Below are positions 17,162 through 24,667 of a DNA stretch of 64,000 nucleotides, piece after piece; the first letter of the stretch is position 1; each line of letters begins with the position of its first letter. This DNA comes from JADLFV01 sp964471555 (GTDB lineage: Bacteria > Planctomycetota > Phycisphaerae > Phycisphaerales > Phycisphaeraceae): contig CAYYGM010000006.1 of NCBI GenBank assembly GCA_964471555.1, positions 1-64,000 of the forward strand, in the 5' to 3' direction. Both the position numbers and the translations under genes were made by a program. The notes under the pieces are model-generated. The model was not told where the DNA came from. It searched no databases and saw only the letters and a program-made list of their open reading frames with translations.

Positions 17162-18277
17162 ATGCCGCGCGACGGCGTCATCCTGTTCAGCGCGTTCGAG
17201 CCCAGCGGCGACGCATTGGCTGCGGCGTTGATCGCGCGCCTGATTCGTAACGGTTGCACGCGGCCGATCTTCGCCTTGGGCGGCGCGAAGATGCAGGCGG
17301 CCGGGGCCACACTCATCGAAAACACCACGCAGCAAGCGGTCATGCTGGCCGGTGCGGTTGCCCATGCCATGGAACATCGCCGCCGCGTGCAGCGACTGGC
17401 CGCGTGGCTCAAGCAACATCGCGTCGCTTTGCACGTGCCGACCGACAGCCCGGCGGCCAACTGGGCGATCTGCAAGCTGATTCGCCGACATGGTGAGCAA
17501 GCGAAGATCGTGCACCTGGCTGCCCCGCAACTGTGGGCCTGGGCGCCGTGGCGCATCGGCAAGCTGCGGAAGTTGACGGACCTGGTGTTGTGTCTGTTGC
17601 CGTTCGAGCCGGAGTGGTTCCAGCAGCGCGGCGTGCAGGCGCAATTTGTTGGCCATCCGTTATACGATGAAATTCGAAATTCGAAATTCGAAATTCGAAA
17701 TTCTCCCGCTGTCCTCACGCTGCTGCCCGGCTCGCGGCAAAGCGAGATCGCCCGCAACTGGCCCACCATGCGCGAGGCGCTGAGCATGCTCCAGCAACCG
17801 GTGCAGTACAGCATCGCTGCGGCGGATGACACGCGGGCTGAGCAGATCAGGCAACTGGGGCATGGGGACATTCCGCTGCTGGTCGGGCAGACCGATCAAC
17901 TGCTGGCCGGCGCCCGGGCGGCATTGGTCGTCTCCGGCACGGCCACGCTTCAGTGCGCCCGCCATCATGTGCCGATGGTCAGCCTGTTCAACGTCATCCG
18001 GTGGCAGTGGCAGCTCGCCGGCCGCTGGTTAGTGCGAACGCGCACGTTCACGCTGCCCAACCTGATCGGCCAGTCGCTGGGCATCGACAGGGTCATCCCC
18101 GAGTTTGTGCCGCACTTCGGCGATCCGCGCCCGGTGGCAGAGGCCTTGCGGCGCGTGCTGCACGATGAGGCGGAGCGGAAGCGGCAGATGAATGCCTTCG
18201 CACGTTTCGATGAGGTGTTCGGCAGCGCACGATTCTCTGAAACCGCGGCCGCAGCGTTGATGCGCATGTTAGAATGA
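17162..18277 (+). CDS. lpxB: lipid-A-disaccharide synthase
   Basis: The 371-residue glycosyltransferase joins UDP-diacylglucosamine and lipid X to form the lipid A disaccharide at the inner membrane. Supporting motifs are FSAFEPSGDALAAAL at the N-terminus, APQLWAWAPWR, FVGHPLYDEI, LLPGSRQSEI, VSGTATLQCA and NLIGQ. An in-frame array of five GAAATTC heptamers (17669-17703) adds about 12 residues (EIRNSKFEIRNS) between the HPLYD and LLPGSR motifs, in a loop that normally varies. With the lptD-like gene it shows that the cell makes lipid A. Confidence 0.9.
   Translation: MPRDGVILFSAFEPSGDALAAALIARLIRNGCTRPIFALGGAKMQAAGATLIENTTQQAVMLAGAVAHAMEHRRRVQRLAAWLKQHRVALHVPTDSPAANWAICKLIRRHGEQAKIVHLAAPQLWAWAPWRIGKLRKLTDLVLCLLPFEPEWFQQRGVQAQFVGHPLYDEIRNSKFEIRNSPAVLTLLPGSRQSEIARNWPTMREALSMLQQPVQYSIAAADDTRAEQIRQLGHGDIPLLVGQTDQLLAGARAALVVSGTATLQCARHHVPMVSLFNVIRWQWQLAGRWLVRTRTFTLPNLIGQSLGIDRVIPEFVPHFGDPRPVAEALRRVLHDEAERKRQMNAFARFDEVFGSARFSETAAAALMRMLE
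17669..17703. repeat. five tandem GAAATTC heptamers inside lpxB
   Basis: GAAATTC is repeated exactly five times in 35 bases within the lpxB coding region and keeps the frame open. It encodes an alternating EIRNS/KFEIRNS peptide. The heptad period matches the arm units of intergenic inverted repeats elsewhere in the window, which suggests the same class of expansion inside a gene. Confidence 0.9.
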
Positions 18278-18283
18278 CTCCTT

Positions 18284-19273
18284 GTGGCAAGCGTCAACAC
18301 CTCCATACCGGGCCGCCAGGATGATCCGCAGTCGTGGCGGGCGGAGCGCGTCGATCCTTCCGACACGCAGCGCCTGCGCCAGGCTCTGGCCCTGCTGTTG
18401 ACCGGGCGCACCCGGCGGGCCGACGCGGTGGTGGATCAGTTTCTCTTTTTCATGCGCCAGCAGAACGTGTTGCTCGATCACCTGTGGACCATCGGCCGCG
18501 GTAACCAGCCGCAGTACGCCGCCATGATCGTGATCAACCCCGGGCGCACCGCCATGATCTTCGCCAGCCCCGCCCTCAGCGGTTGGCAAGGCCCGGTGGT
18601 GACGCAACTGGTCAACCGCATCGTCGAGGATCTGGACAGCAGCCAGGTGACGATGGTGCAGGCGCTGCTGGACCCGGTGCAGGAACAGGAGGCGGCGGCG
18701 CTGCTGGCGGCGGATTTTCAGCGCCTGGCGACGCTGGCTTACCTGCAACGGCGGACGGCTGCTTCGCATCGGGCCGGCCAGGTTGGTCCGGTGGATTTTG
18801 ACCGGTTAGGCCTGCGCATCGCGCACTGGTCGCAGGATGCTGCCACGCGGCAGCTTTTCGAGCAGGCCATCCTCGACAGTTATGAACAGACGCTGGACTG
18901 TCCCGGACTGTTGGGCGTGCGCACGATCCAGGACATCATCCTCGGGCACCAGGCCACGGGCGTGTTCGATGCGAACCTGTGGTCGGTGTACCTGCACGGT
19001 CAGACGCCGGCGGCGGTGGTGCTGCTGAGCGATCTGCCGGGGCAGTGTTCTTTGGAATTAGTTTATCTGGGGGTGAGCCTGCCGTTCCGCGGCTCGGGGC
19101 TCGGGCGCAAGCTGATGCAGCACGCCCTGGTGACGGCCGAGGCCCGCGGGGCGCAAAGCATGGTGCTGGCTGTTGATGAGCACAATACGCCGGCCATGTC
19201 GCTGTACCGCTCGCTGGGTTTTCACAGCACGGCTCGCAAGCAGGCGCTGATCCGCAAGCTGCCGCAGCGGTGA
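18284..19273 (+). CDS. GNAT-family N-acetyltransferase
   Basis: The protein has 329 residues from GTG 18284, six bases after lpxB. The C-terminal third is a GNAT domain with the acetyl-CoA pyrophosphate loop LPFRGSGLGRKLM at about residues 267-279 and the NTPAMSLYRSLGF motif. The N-terminal two thirds is a helical extension seen in planctomycete proteins of this type, possibly a degenerate second GNAT fold. The substrate is unknown. The close spacing to lpxB suggests one operon. Confidence 0.75.
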   Translation: MASVNTSIPGRQDDPQSWRAERVDPSDTQRLRQALALLLTGRTRRADAVVDQFLFFMRQQNVLLDHLWTIGRGNQPQYAAMIVINPGRTAMIFASPALSGWQGPVVTQLVNRIVEDLDSSQVTMVQALLDPVQEQEAAALLAADFQRLATLAYLQRRTAASHRAGQVGPVDFDRLGLRIAHWSQDAATRQLFEQAILDSYEQTLDCPGLLGVRTIQDIILGHQATGVFDANLWSVYLHGQTPAAVVLLSDLPGQCSLELVYLGVSLPFRGSGLGRKLMQHALVTAEARGAQSMVLAVDEHNTPAMSLYRSLGFHSTARKQALIRKLPQR

Positions 19274-19635
19274 CCGTGATGGTTATCCACAGGATTTCAC
19301 GAGCGCGTCCGATACGCGGGGGATAAATAAATTGCTGCGTATAAAAGCTTGATCTTTCATCATCTGAAGCAGACAGGCAGCGACATGCAGGCGACAGCGG
19401 TTGAACAAAGCTCACGAATTGCTATTCTCGGCGGTGCGATAACGGACTGTCGCTCCGCGTCGCGGCCGATCCTGTCAGGGGCCTTTCTCGACATAGGATC
19501 GCGCACGACGGATCGGGAAGGATGACACCAGACAAACCGTTAGCCGCCGACCTTTCGATCGGCCAGAGGCACTGGATGACACCGGGGCGGTGACGTTGGG
19601 CCGATCCGTGCCGGGGATAATCAGGGAGCAACACG
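19274..19635. other. candidate replication origin region upstream of dnaA
   Basis: This 362-bp intergenic region directly precedes dnaA. It has one consensus DnaA box TTATCCACA at 19283-19291, and two near-boxes on the opposite strand, TTATCCCCC (19318-19326) and TTATCCCCG (19612-19620). An AT-rich tract follows the first two at about 19321-19360. A GGGAG ribosome-binding site lies just before the TTG start of dnaA. The layout fits oriC or an autoregulated dnaA promoter. Only one perfect box is present, so the origin call is tentative. Confidence 0.5.
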
Positions 19636-21090
19636 TTGAGCACTGCCACGCTCCAGGAATCGATCACTGCGCGCCTTGACGGCCGACTGCGTCAGGCCCT
19701 GGGTGCACAGCGATACGCGCTGTGGCTCGGCCGATCCGCCCTTCTGGAGTATCACGAGGACGAAGCCACGCTGCACGTGACGCTGGCCCACCGTTTCGCC
19801 GCCGAGGCGGTGCAGAAGCGCTGCGCCGAATCGCTGCGGACCGCGCTGGACCAGGAAGTCGGACCCCACGCACAAATCGCCTACCACATCGATCCCGCAC
19901 GCTTCGCGGATCAGCACAGCGAAGAGCCCGCTTCCGCGCCCGCTCCGCAAAACTCGAAACTCGACGGCCGCAACAGCGGCGAAGCCGCTCCAACTCGCAA
20001 CTCGAAACTCACCTTCGCCCGCAAGCTGGAAGATTTCATCGTCGGCCCCAGCAATGAACTGGCCTACGCCGCCGCGGTGCAGCTTGCCGACGAACACGCC
20101 GACGCCGCCCTGCTCGGCCAGCCCCTGTTCATCCACGGCGGCTGCGGCCTGGGCAAAACGCACCTGCTGCAGGGCATCTGTCAGCGCGTGCTGGCCAAGC
20201 GTCCTCACGCCCGGGTGCGCTACTGCACCGGCGAACAGTTCACCAACGACTACATCCAGGCGGTGCGCGAGAACAAGCTGGTCGCTTTTCGGGCCGCGGT
20301 GCGGCGGCTGGACCTGCTGGCGGTTGACGACCTGCACTTTTTATCCGCCAAGGAAAAAACGCAGCAGGAGTTTCTGCACACCTTCGACCAGATCGACCTC
20401 GACGGGGCCCGCCTGGTGCTGGCCAGCGACAGTCATCCGCGCCAGATCAAGATGATGTCGCAGAGCCTGATCAGCCGCTGCGTGCGCGGACTGGTGGTGC
20501 AGATCAACGCGCCCGATGCCACCACCCGGCGGGCCCTGGTGCGCGAGCTGGCCAAACGGCGCGGCCTGCACCTGGGCGATGCAGCCATCGAGCAGGTGGC
20601 CGAGCGCTGCCAGGGTTCGGTGCGCGACATCGAAGGCGTGCTGACCAAGCTGCATGCGATGACCAGCCTCACCCGCAGCGCCGCGTCCGGCCCCGTGAGC
20701 GCCGTGATGGTCGAACAGGTGCTGGCTCACGAGGCCAAGCCCGCGCTGATGCGCCGACCGGTGCGCTTTGAGGCGATCCTGGAAACGGTGGCTGGTTACT
20801 TCGGTCTGACCGCGCGGCAGATCAACGGCAGCGGCCGGGCCCGGCAACTGGTGCTGGCGCGCGGCCTGCTGGTCAAGCTGGCGCGGCTGCTGACGCCCAT
20901 GAGCTATCCGGAGATCGCCGCCCAGATGGGCCGCCGCAATCACTCCACGGTCATCACCGCCGCCCAGCGCATCGAGCGGCAGATCGCGGCCCAAGAGCGC
21001 GTACTGATGCCCGGGGCCGGTGACATAACCGTCGGCGACCTGTTGACAGAGTTGCAACAGATGGCCATGAATCAGGCTGCGGCGGTGTGA
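19636..21090 (+). CDS. dnaA: chromosomal replication initiator protein DnaA
   Basis: This 484-residue AAA+ protein binds DnaA boxes and opens the origin. The start is TTG 19636 with GGGAG 8 bases upstream. Walker A is GGCGLGKTH (about 168-176), Walker B is LLAVDDLHF (about 227-235), and the C-terminal box-recognition helix is MGRRNHSTVITA, with Asn where most DnaA proteins have Asp. The linker domain at about 105-125 contains NSKLDGRNSG and RNSKLTF, encoded by AACTCGA-type heptad repeats at 19951-20010. rnpA, rpmH and dnaN are not adjacent. Confidence 0.95.
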   Translation: MSTATLQESITARLDGRLRQALGAQRYALWLGRSALLEYHEDEATLHVTLAHRFAAEAVQKRCAESLRTALDQEVGPHAQIAYHIDPARFADQHSEEPASAPAPQNSKLDGRNSGEAAPTRNSKLTFARKLEDFIVGPSNELAYAAAVQLADEHADAALLGQPLFIHGGCGLGKTHLLQGICQRVLAKRPHARVRYCTGEQFTNDYIQAVRENKLVAFRAAVRRLDLLAVDDLHFLSAKEKTQQEFLHTFDQIDLDGARLVLASDSHPRQIKMMSQSLISRCVRGLVVQINAPDATTRRALVRELAKRRGLHLGDAAIEQVAERCQGSVRDIEGVLTKLHAMTSLTRSAASGPVSAVMVEQVLAHEAKPALMRRPVRFEAILETVAGYFGLTARQINGSGRARQLVLARGLLVKLARLLTPMSYPEIAAQMGRRNHSTVITAAQRIERQIAAQERVLMPGAGDITVGDLLTELQQMAMNQAAAV

Positions 21091-21284
21091 TCCTTCGACA
21101 AATTCTCCAGCCGCAGCAGCGCGTAAGCGGCCAGGCTCATCAGCGCCTGCTCGTCCAGTTCGTCCAGAAGTCGCCGCAGGCAACGGTCCAGCGGCTGCTG
21201 CCGCCAGTGGTGATAGGCTGGCATGGTGCTGAGCATTCGGGCCACGCGGCCTTCGGCCAGCTCGGATGCGGATGGGCTGGTCAT
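21072..21284 (-). CDS. small hypothetical protein convergent with dnaA
   Basis: From ATG 21284 the product is 70 residues (MTSPSASELAEGRVARML). A GGTGGAGAA ribosome-binding site lies about 9 bases upstream. The rest is an all-helical soluble sequence rich in Leu and Arg (RCLRRLLDELDEQALMSL). The gene overlaps the 3' end of dnaA by 19 bases on the opposite strand. I do not recognise it. The good ribosome-binding site and helical composition support a real gene. Confidence 0.5.
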   Translation of the reverse strand: MTSPSASELAEGRVARMLSTMPAYHHWRQQPLDRCLRRLLDELDEQALMSLAAYALLRLENLSKDHTAAA

Positions 21285-21415
21285 CGGTGGATTCTCCACC
21301 CCCCCTGTCACCCCGATTGTCGGCCGCCCCGGCCCCGCCCTTGAGCGCCGCAGCCTCCGATCTGGCCAAATCAGCGCAACGGGCGTATGCTGACCGTTAC
21401 ACGCTTGGCGAGGCA

Positions 21416-21880
21416 ATGACCATGCTCCAACGAACCGTTCTCTGGGCGATGCTCCTGCTGCCGGCCGCTTTCCTGCCCGGCTGCCCCTCTCAACCCAAGA
21501 CCAGCGACAAGGATCTCAACCTGATCAACCGCTCGCTGCTGAACGCACTGATGCAGGATGAGAAGCACAAGGACGAACTGGTCGTCATCGATGTGCGCAA
21601 GCCCACGCCCTATGCCGAGGGCCACATCCCCGGAGCCATCAACATTCCCGTCGTCGAGTTGAAGAAGGACGATCCGCGTCTGGCCAAAGCCAAGACCATC
21701 GTGGTCTATGCCAGCGGCCAGCCCGATGATCTGCTGTCATGGGCCGCGGGCAAGAAGCTGGTGGCGCTGGGTTACGTCAACGTCTTCGACTTCCGTGGCG
21801 GCATGGAGGAATGGACCGGCCGCCGCCGCTTCGAGCAGCCGATGATGGATCCTCGCATGGAGGAGAAGGCGGGCCAGTAA
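21416..21880 (+). CDS. rhodanese-like lipoprotein lacking the catalytic Cys
   Basis: This 154-residue protein has a lipoprotein signal with lipobox LPGC near residue 20. A rhodanese domain follows, with VIDVRKPTPYAEGHIPGAINIP and DFRGGMEEWTG, the usual start and end motifs. The active-site loop reads VVYASGQPDD, with Ala in place of the Cys that carries the persulfide. Sulfurtransferase activity is therefore unlikely, and the domain may bind or sense instead. The domain call is secure; the role is not. Confidence 0.8.
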   Translation: MTMLQRTVLWAMLLLPAAFLPGCPSQPKTSDKDLNLINRSLLNALMQDEKHKDELVVIDVRKPTPYAEGHIPGAINIPVVELKKDDPRLAKAKTIVVYASGQPDDLLSWAAGKKLVALGYVNVFDFRGGMEEWTGRRRFEQPMMDPRMEEKAGQ

Positions 21881-21881
21881 C

Positions 21882-22029
21882 AACCGCGGATGAACGCAGA
21901 TGTTGGGAAGTTAGCCACGGATGAACACGGATGAACACGGATAAAAAAATGCATTCAATGCATTCTGATCCGTGACTATCTGTGTTCATCCGTGGCAAAA
22001 ATTGAATATCCGCGTTGATCTGCGGTTTC
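21882..22029. repeat. nested inverted repeat, two elements one inside the other
   Basis: The outer arms 21882-21904 and about 22006-22029 carry CGCGGATGAACGCAGAT-type units. The inner arms 21914-21942 and 21968-21996 match at 25 of 29 positions and carry ACGGATGAAC units. A short AATGCATTC direct repeat fills the innermost loop. The element fills the space between two convergent genes. Confidence 0.85.
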
Positions 22030-22032
22030 AAC

Positions 22033-22587
22033 TCACGGACGCGAGTTGGGCCCCATGCCCAGGCCGGCGATCGTGAACATCATCCCTGCCGCCATCAGCA
22101 CCCAGCGACTGAACCCGCTGGTCAACCGCACCAGGCGCGTCGGCTTTTGCTCGCTCACCTGCGGCTGCGCCCGCATCTGCTGGCCCGGCTCGGTCAGCAC
22201 GGCATCGACCGAGGCACTTTCCGCCAGGTGATCATCACAGACGCCTGTGAAGCTGAGGCTGTTGGACGCCAGGGCCACGTGCTCCTGCTGCGGCCACAGT
22301 TCGCCCTCGGCCGGCCGCCAGTGCAGTTGGGAATACGCCAATCGCTCCAGCAGCAGCGGATCGTCAGCCGCCAGGGCGGAGTTGAACTCCTCGTAGCGCT
22401 GTCGCTGATCGTCCATCAGCTCGAGCTGGCGGGCCATCAGATCGCGGCGGGCGTCCAGTTGCCGGTTCGACCACCACTGCGGCATCAGCACCACCCCGGC
22501 CAGGATCGTCATCCCGCACAGCAGCACCAGCCAACCGGCTGACTCCTCCAGAACCCGATCCATAATGTCCAGAAGCGGACCACGCAT
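22033..22587 (-). CDS. hypothetical membrane protein with two transmembrane segments
   Basis: From ATG 22587 the product is 184 residues. Transmembrane segments are at about residues 18-36 (WLVLLCGMTILAGVVLMP) and 160-178 (WVLMAAGMMFTIAGLGMG). Between them is a helical, Gln- and Glu-rich domain of about 120 residues that should lie outside the cytoplasm. The gene is divergent from miaB, and a perfect 30-bp inverted repeat lies between them. No family is recognised. Confidence 0.65.
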   Translation of the reverse strand: MRGPLLDIMDRVLEESAGWLVLLCGMTILAGVVLMPQWWSNRQLDARRDLMARQLELMDDQRQRYEEFNSALAADDPLLLERLAYSQLHWRPAEGELWPQQEHVALASNSLSFTGVCDDHLAESASVDAVLTEPGQQMRAQPQVSEQKPTRLVRLTSGFSRWVLMAAGMMFTIAGLGMGPNSRP

Positions 22588-22630
22588 GGTGTTAACTATC
22601 GGACAAACTGCAATCGGCAGATGAAGATGT

Positions 22631-22731
22631 ATGGCAGATGGCAGATGGAAGATGGCAGATCGGGAAAAACGGCCTTTTGTCCTCTGTCCCCTGCCTTTTC
22701 CATCTGCCATCTTCCATCTGCCATCTGCCAT
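22631..22731. repeat. perfect 30-bp inverted repeat of TGGCAGA heptads
   Basis: Arms 22631-22660 and 22702-22731 are exact reverse complements. Each has four heptads, three TGGCAGA and one variant TGGAAGA, in matching order, so the variant is mirrored. The loop is 41 bases, with a further GGAAAA/TTTTCC pairing inside it. It sits in the leader of miaB, 21 bases before its start codon. Confidence 0.9.
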
Positions 22732-22752
22732 CCCTACAATGCCCCGCGCCCC

Positions 22753-24291
22753 ATGGCCCACGCTGCCGTCTATCTCGAAACCTTCGGCTGCCAGATGAAC
22801 GTGCTGGACAGCCAGCTTGTGCGCGGACAACTGACCGCCCTGGGCTACCGCTTCACCGACAACTGGCAAACCGCCGACGTGGTGCTCTACAACACCTGCT
22901 CCGTGCGCGATCACGCCGAGCAGAAGGTCTGGAGCCGGCTGGGTGAGATCAGCCACCTGCGCAAAAAGAACCCCGGCGACGGCAGTTCACTTCCGGGCGT
23001 CGTCGGCGTCATCGGCTGCATGGCGGAGCGCGAAGGCCGGCATCTGCTGCACAAGTTCCCGGTGATCGACCTGCTGTGCGGGCCCGGCGAACTGGACAAG
23101 CTGCCGCTGCTGATCGACAACGCCATGAAAACCTCCAGCCGGGCCCAGGTGGCGCTGGCCGGCAACACCCATCGCCGCTCGACCACGCGCGAGGCGGCTG
23201 AGGATCAACTCGAACTGCTGGACCTGTCGCGCTCATTCGATCCCGACGGCATCGCCTCGCAAAGCGCGTACGTGCGCATCACGCGCGGCTGCAACAAGTT
23301 CTGCACCTACTGCGTCGTGCCCTTCACCCGCGGGCGCGAGATTCATCGTCATCCTGACAGCATCGTGGATGAATGTCGCAAACTGGTTGAGGCCGGCGTG
23401 CGCGAGATCACACTGCTGGGCCAGACCGTCAACCACTACCACTACAACCTTGCCTCTGCGGTGACCGTCCACGGCATCGCCCAACCGCAGGTCGGCTCCA
23501 TCGTCAAAGATCACGACGGCCACGCCACCGCTTCCACCGTCACCTTTGCCCAATTGCTGGCCCGTATCCACGACGAAATCCCGCAACTGGCCCGCCTGCG
23601 CTTCGTCACCAGCTTCCCCCGCGACTTCGGCGACGACATCCTCACCGTCATGCGCGACCGCCCGCGCATCTGCCGCTACCTGCACCTGCCCGTGCAGAGC
23701 GGCAGCAACCGCATGCTGCAAGCCATGAACCGCGGCTACAGCATCGAGGAATACGACAACCTGCTGCAGCGCGTGCGATCCATCCTTCCGGGGGCGGAGC
23801 TGGCCACCGACATCATCTGCGGCTTCCCCGGCGAAACCGATGACGATCACCGCGCCACTGCCGACCTGCTGCGTCGCGGCCGCTTCAAGAACGCCTTCAT
23901 CTTCAAGTACTCGCCCCGCCCCGGCACCGCTGCCGCCGATCGCCTGCCCGATGACGTGCCCCCGGAAGTGAAAAAACAGCGCAATAACGAGTTGCTCGAC
24001 ATTCAATCGGCCATCAGCGCCGAAGTGCATGCCGGCTACGTCGGGCGCACGGTGGATGTCTTCATCGAGCAGGTCAGCGTCAAAGCTGCCAGGCAGGCGC
24101 AAGTCACCCTCGGCTGGGAGAAGCCGCAGGATCAACCGATCACGCAACTGTCCGGCCGCACCGACACGGACCTGATCGTCTGTTTCGAGGGCCCCGCTGA
24201 GCTGGTGGGCCGGATCCTCCCCGTCCGCATCGACCGCGCCGCCCCACTGACACTGTTCGGCTCACTGGTTGACGCCCCCGTCTCCGCCTGA
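22753..24291 (+). CDS. miaB: tRNA-2-methylthio-N6-dimethylallyladenosine synthase MiaB
   Basis: The 512-residue radical SAM enzyme adds a methylthio group to i6A37 in tRNA. N-terminal cluster Cys residues are at about 13, 49 and 89 (FGCQMN, NTCSVRD, GCMAER). The radical SAM motif is TRGCNKFCTYC with Cys at about 180, 184 and 187. A TRAM domain ends the protein. It is longer than the usual 440-470 residues because of an insert of about 35 residues after LLGQTVNHY, rich in His and Val. A perfect heptad inverted repeat lies immediately upstream. Confidence 0.93.
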   Translation: MAHAAVYLETFGCQMNVLDSQLVRGQLTALGYRFTDNWQTADVVLYNTCSVRDHAEQKVWSRLGEISHLRKKNPGDGSSLPGVVGVIGCMAEREGRHLLHKFPVIDLLCGPGELDKLPLLIDNAMKTSSRAQVALAGNTHRRSTTREAAEDQLELLDLSRSFDPDGIASQSAYVRITRGCNKFCTYCVVPFTRGREIHRHPDSIVDECRKLVEAGVREITLLGQTVNHYHYNLASAVTVHGIAQPQVGSIVKDHDGHATASTVTFAQLLARIHDEIPQLARLRFVTSFPRDFGDDILTVMRDRPRICRYLHLPVQSGSNRMLQAMNRGYSIEEYDNLLQRVRSILPGAELATDIICGFPGETDDDHRATADLLRRGRFKNAFIFKYSPRPGTAAADRLPDDVPPEVKKQRNNELLDIQSAISAEVHAGYVGRTVDVFIEQVSVKAARQAQVTLGWEKPQDQPITQLSGRTDTDLIVCFEGPAELVGRILPVRIDRAAPLTLFGSLVDAPVSA

Positions 24292-24373
24292 AGTTCGCCA
24301 GTTTCGCGACATCGCCAGATCAGATTCCCCGCACTGACACGCAGCTTGCGCGTAAACTGGCTGCCGGTGCAAC

Positions 24374-24616
24374 ATGATCCCCACCTTCGGTATCTTCCTC
24401 CAGGCTGCGCTGCTGGTCGCGGGCATCTGCTGGCTCTACGGCATGTTCAGCAAATGGCGCGAGCACCTGGACATCCTGCGCACGGGCGAAGACAACATGA
24501 CCAAGGGCGTGCTGGTCGGCCTGTGGATCATCACCGTGTTCGTCGGCCTGTACGTGACCTGGGTTGTCATCGCCCTGGGCATCCGCATCGTCGGCGGCAT
24601 CATGGATCTGATCTAG
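24374..24616 (+). CDS. small membrane protein with two transmembrane segments
   Basis: This 80-residue protein has hydrophobic segments at about residues 5-24 (FGIFLQAALLVAGICWLYGM) and 47-72 (LVGLWIITVFVGLYVTWVVI). They are separated by a charged loop (KWREHLDILRTGEDN). I do not recognise the family. A short palindromic repeat follows the stop codon. Confidence 0.6.
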   Translation: MIPTFGIFLQAALLVAGICWLYGMFSKWREHLDILRTGEDNMTKGVLVGLWIITVFVGLYVTWVVIALGIRIVGGIMDLI

Positions 24617-24622
24617 CCATAG

Positions 24623-24644
24623 CCGGCGAGCCACGTCTCGCCGG
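24623..24644. repeat. short palindromic repeat CCGGCGAG-N6-CTCGCCGG, copy 2
   Basis: The same 8-bp arms and 6-base loop as at 1426-1447 occur here, six bases after the stop of the small membrane protein and before an esterase gene on the same strand. The loop sequence differs slightly (CCACGT against ACGTAG). Confidence 0.6.
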
Positions 24645-24667
24645 ACCGCCCTGCTAGAATGCCGCCC

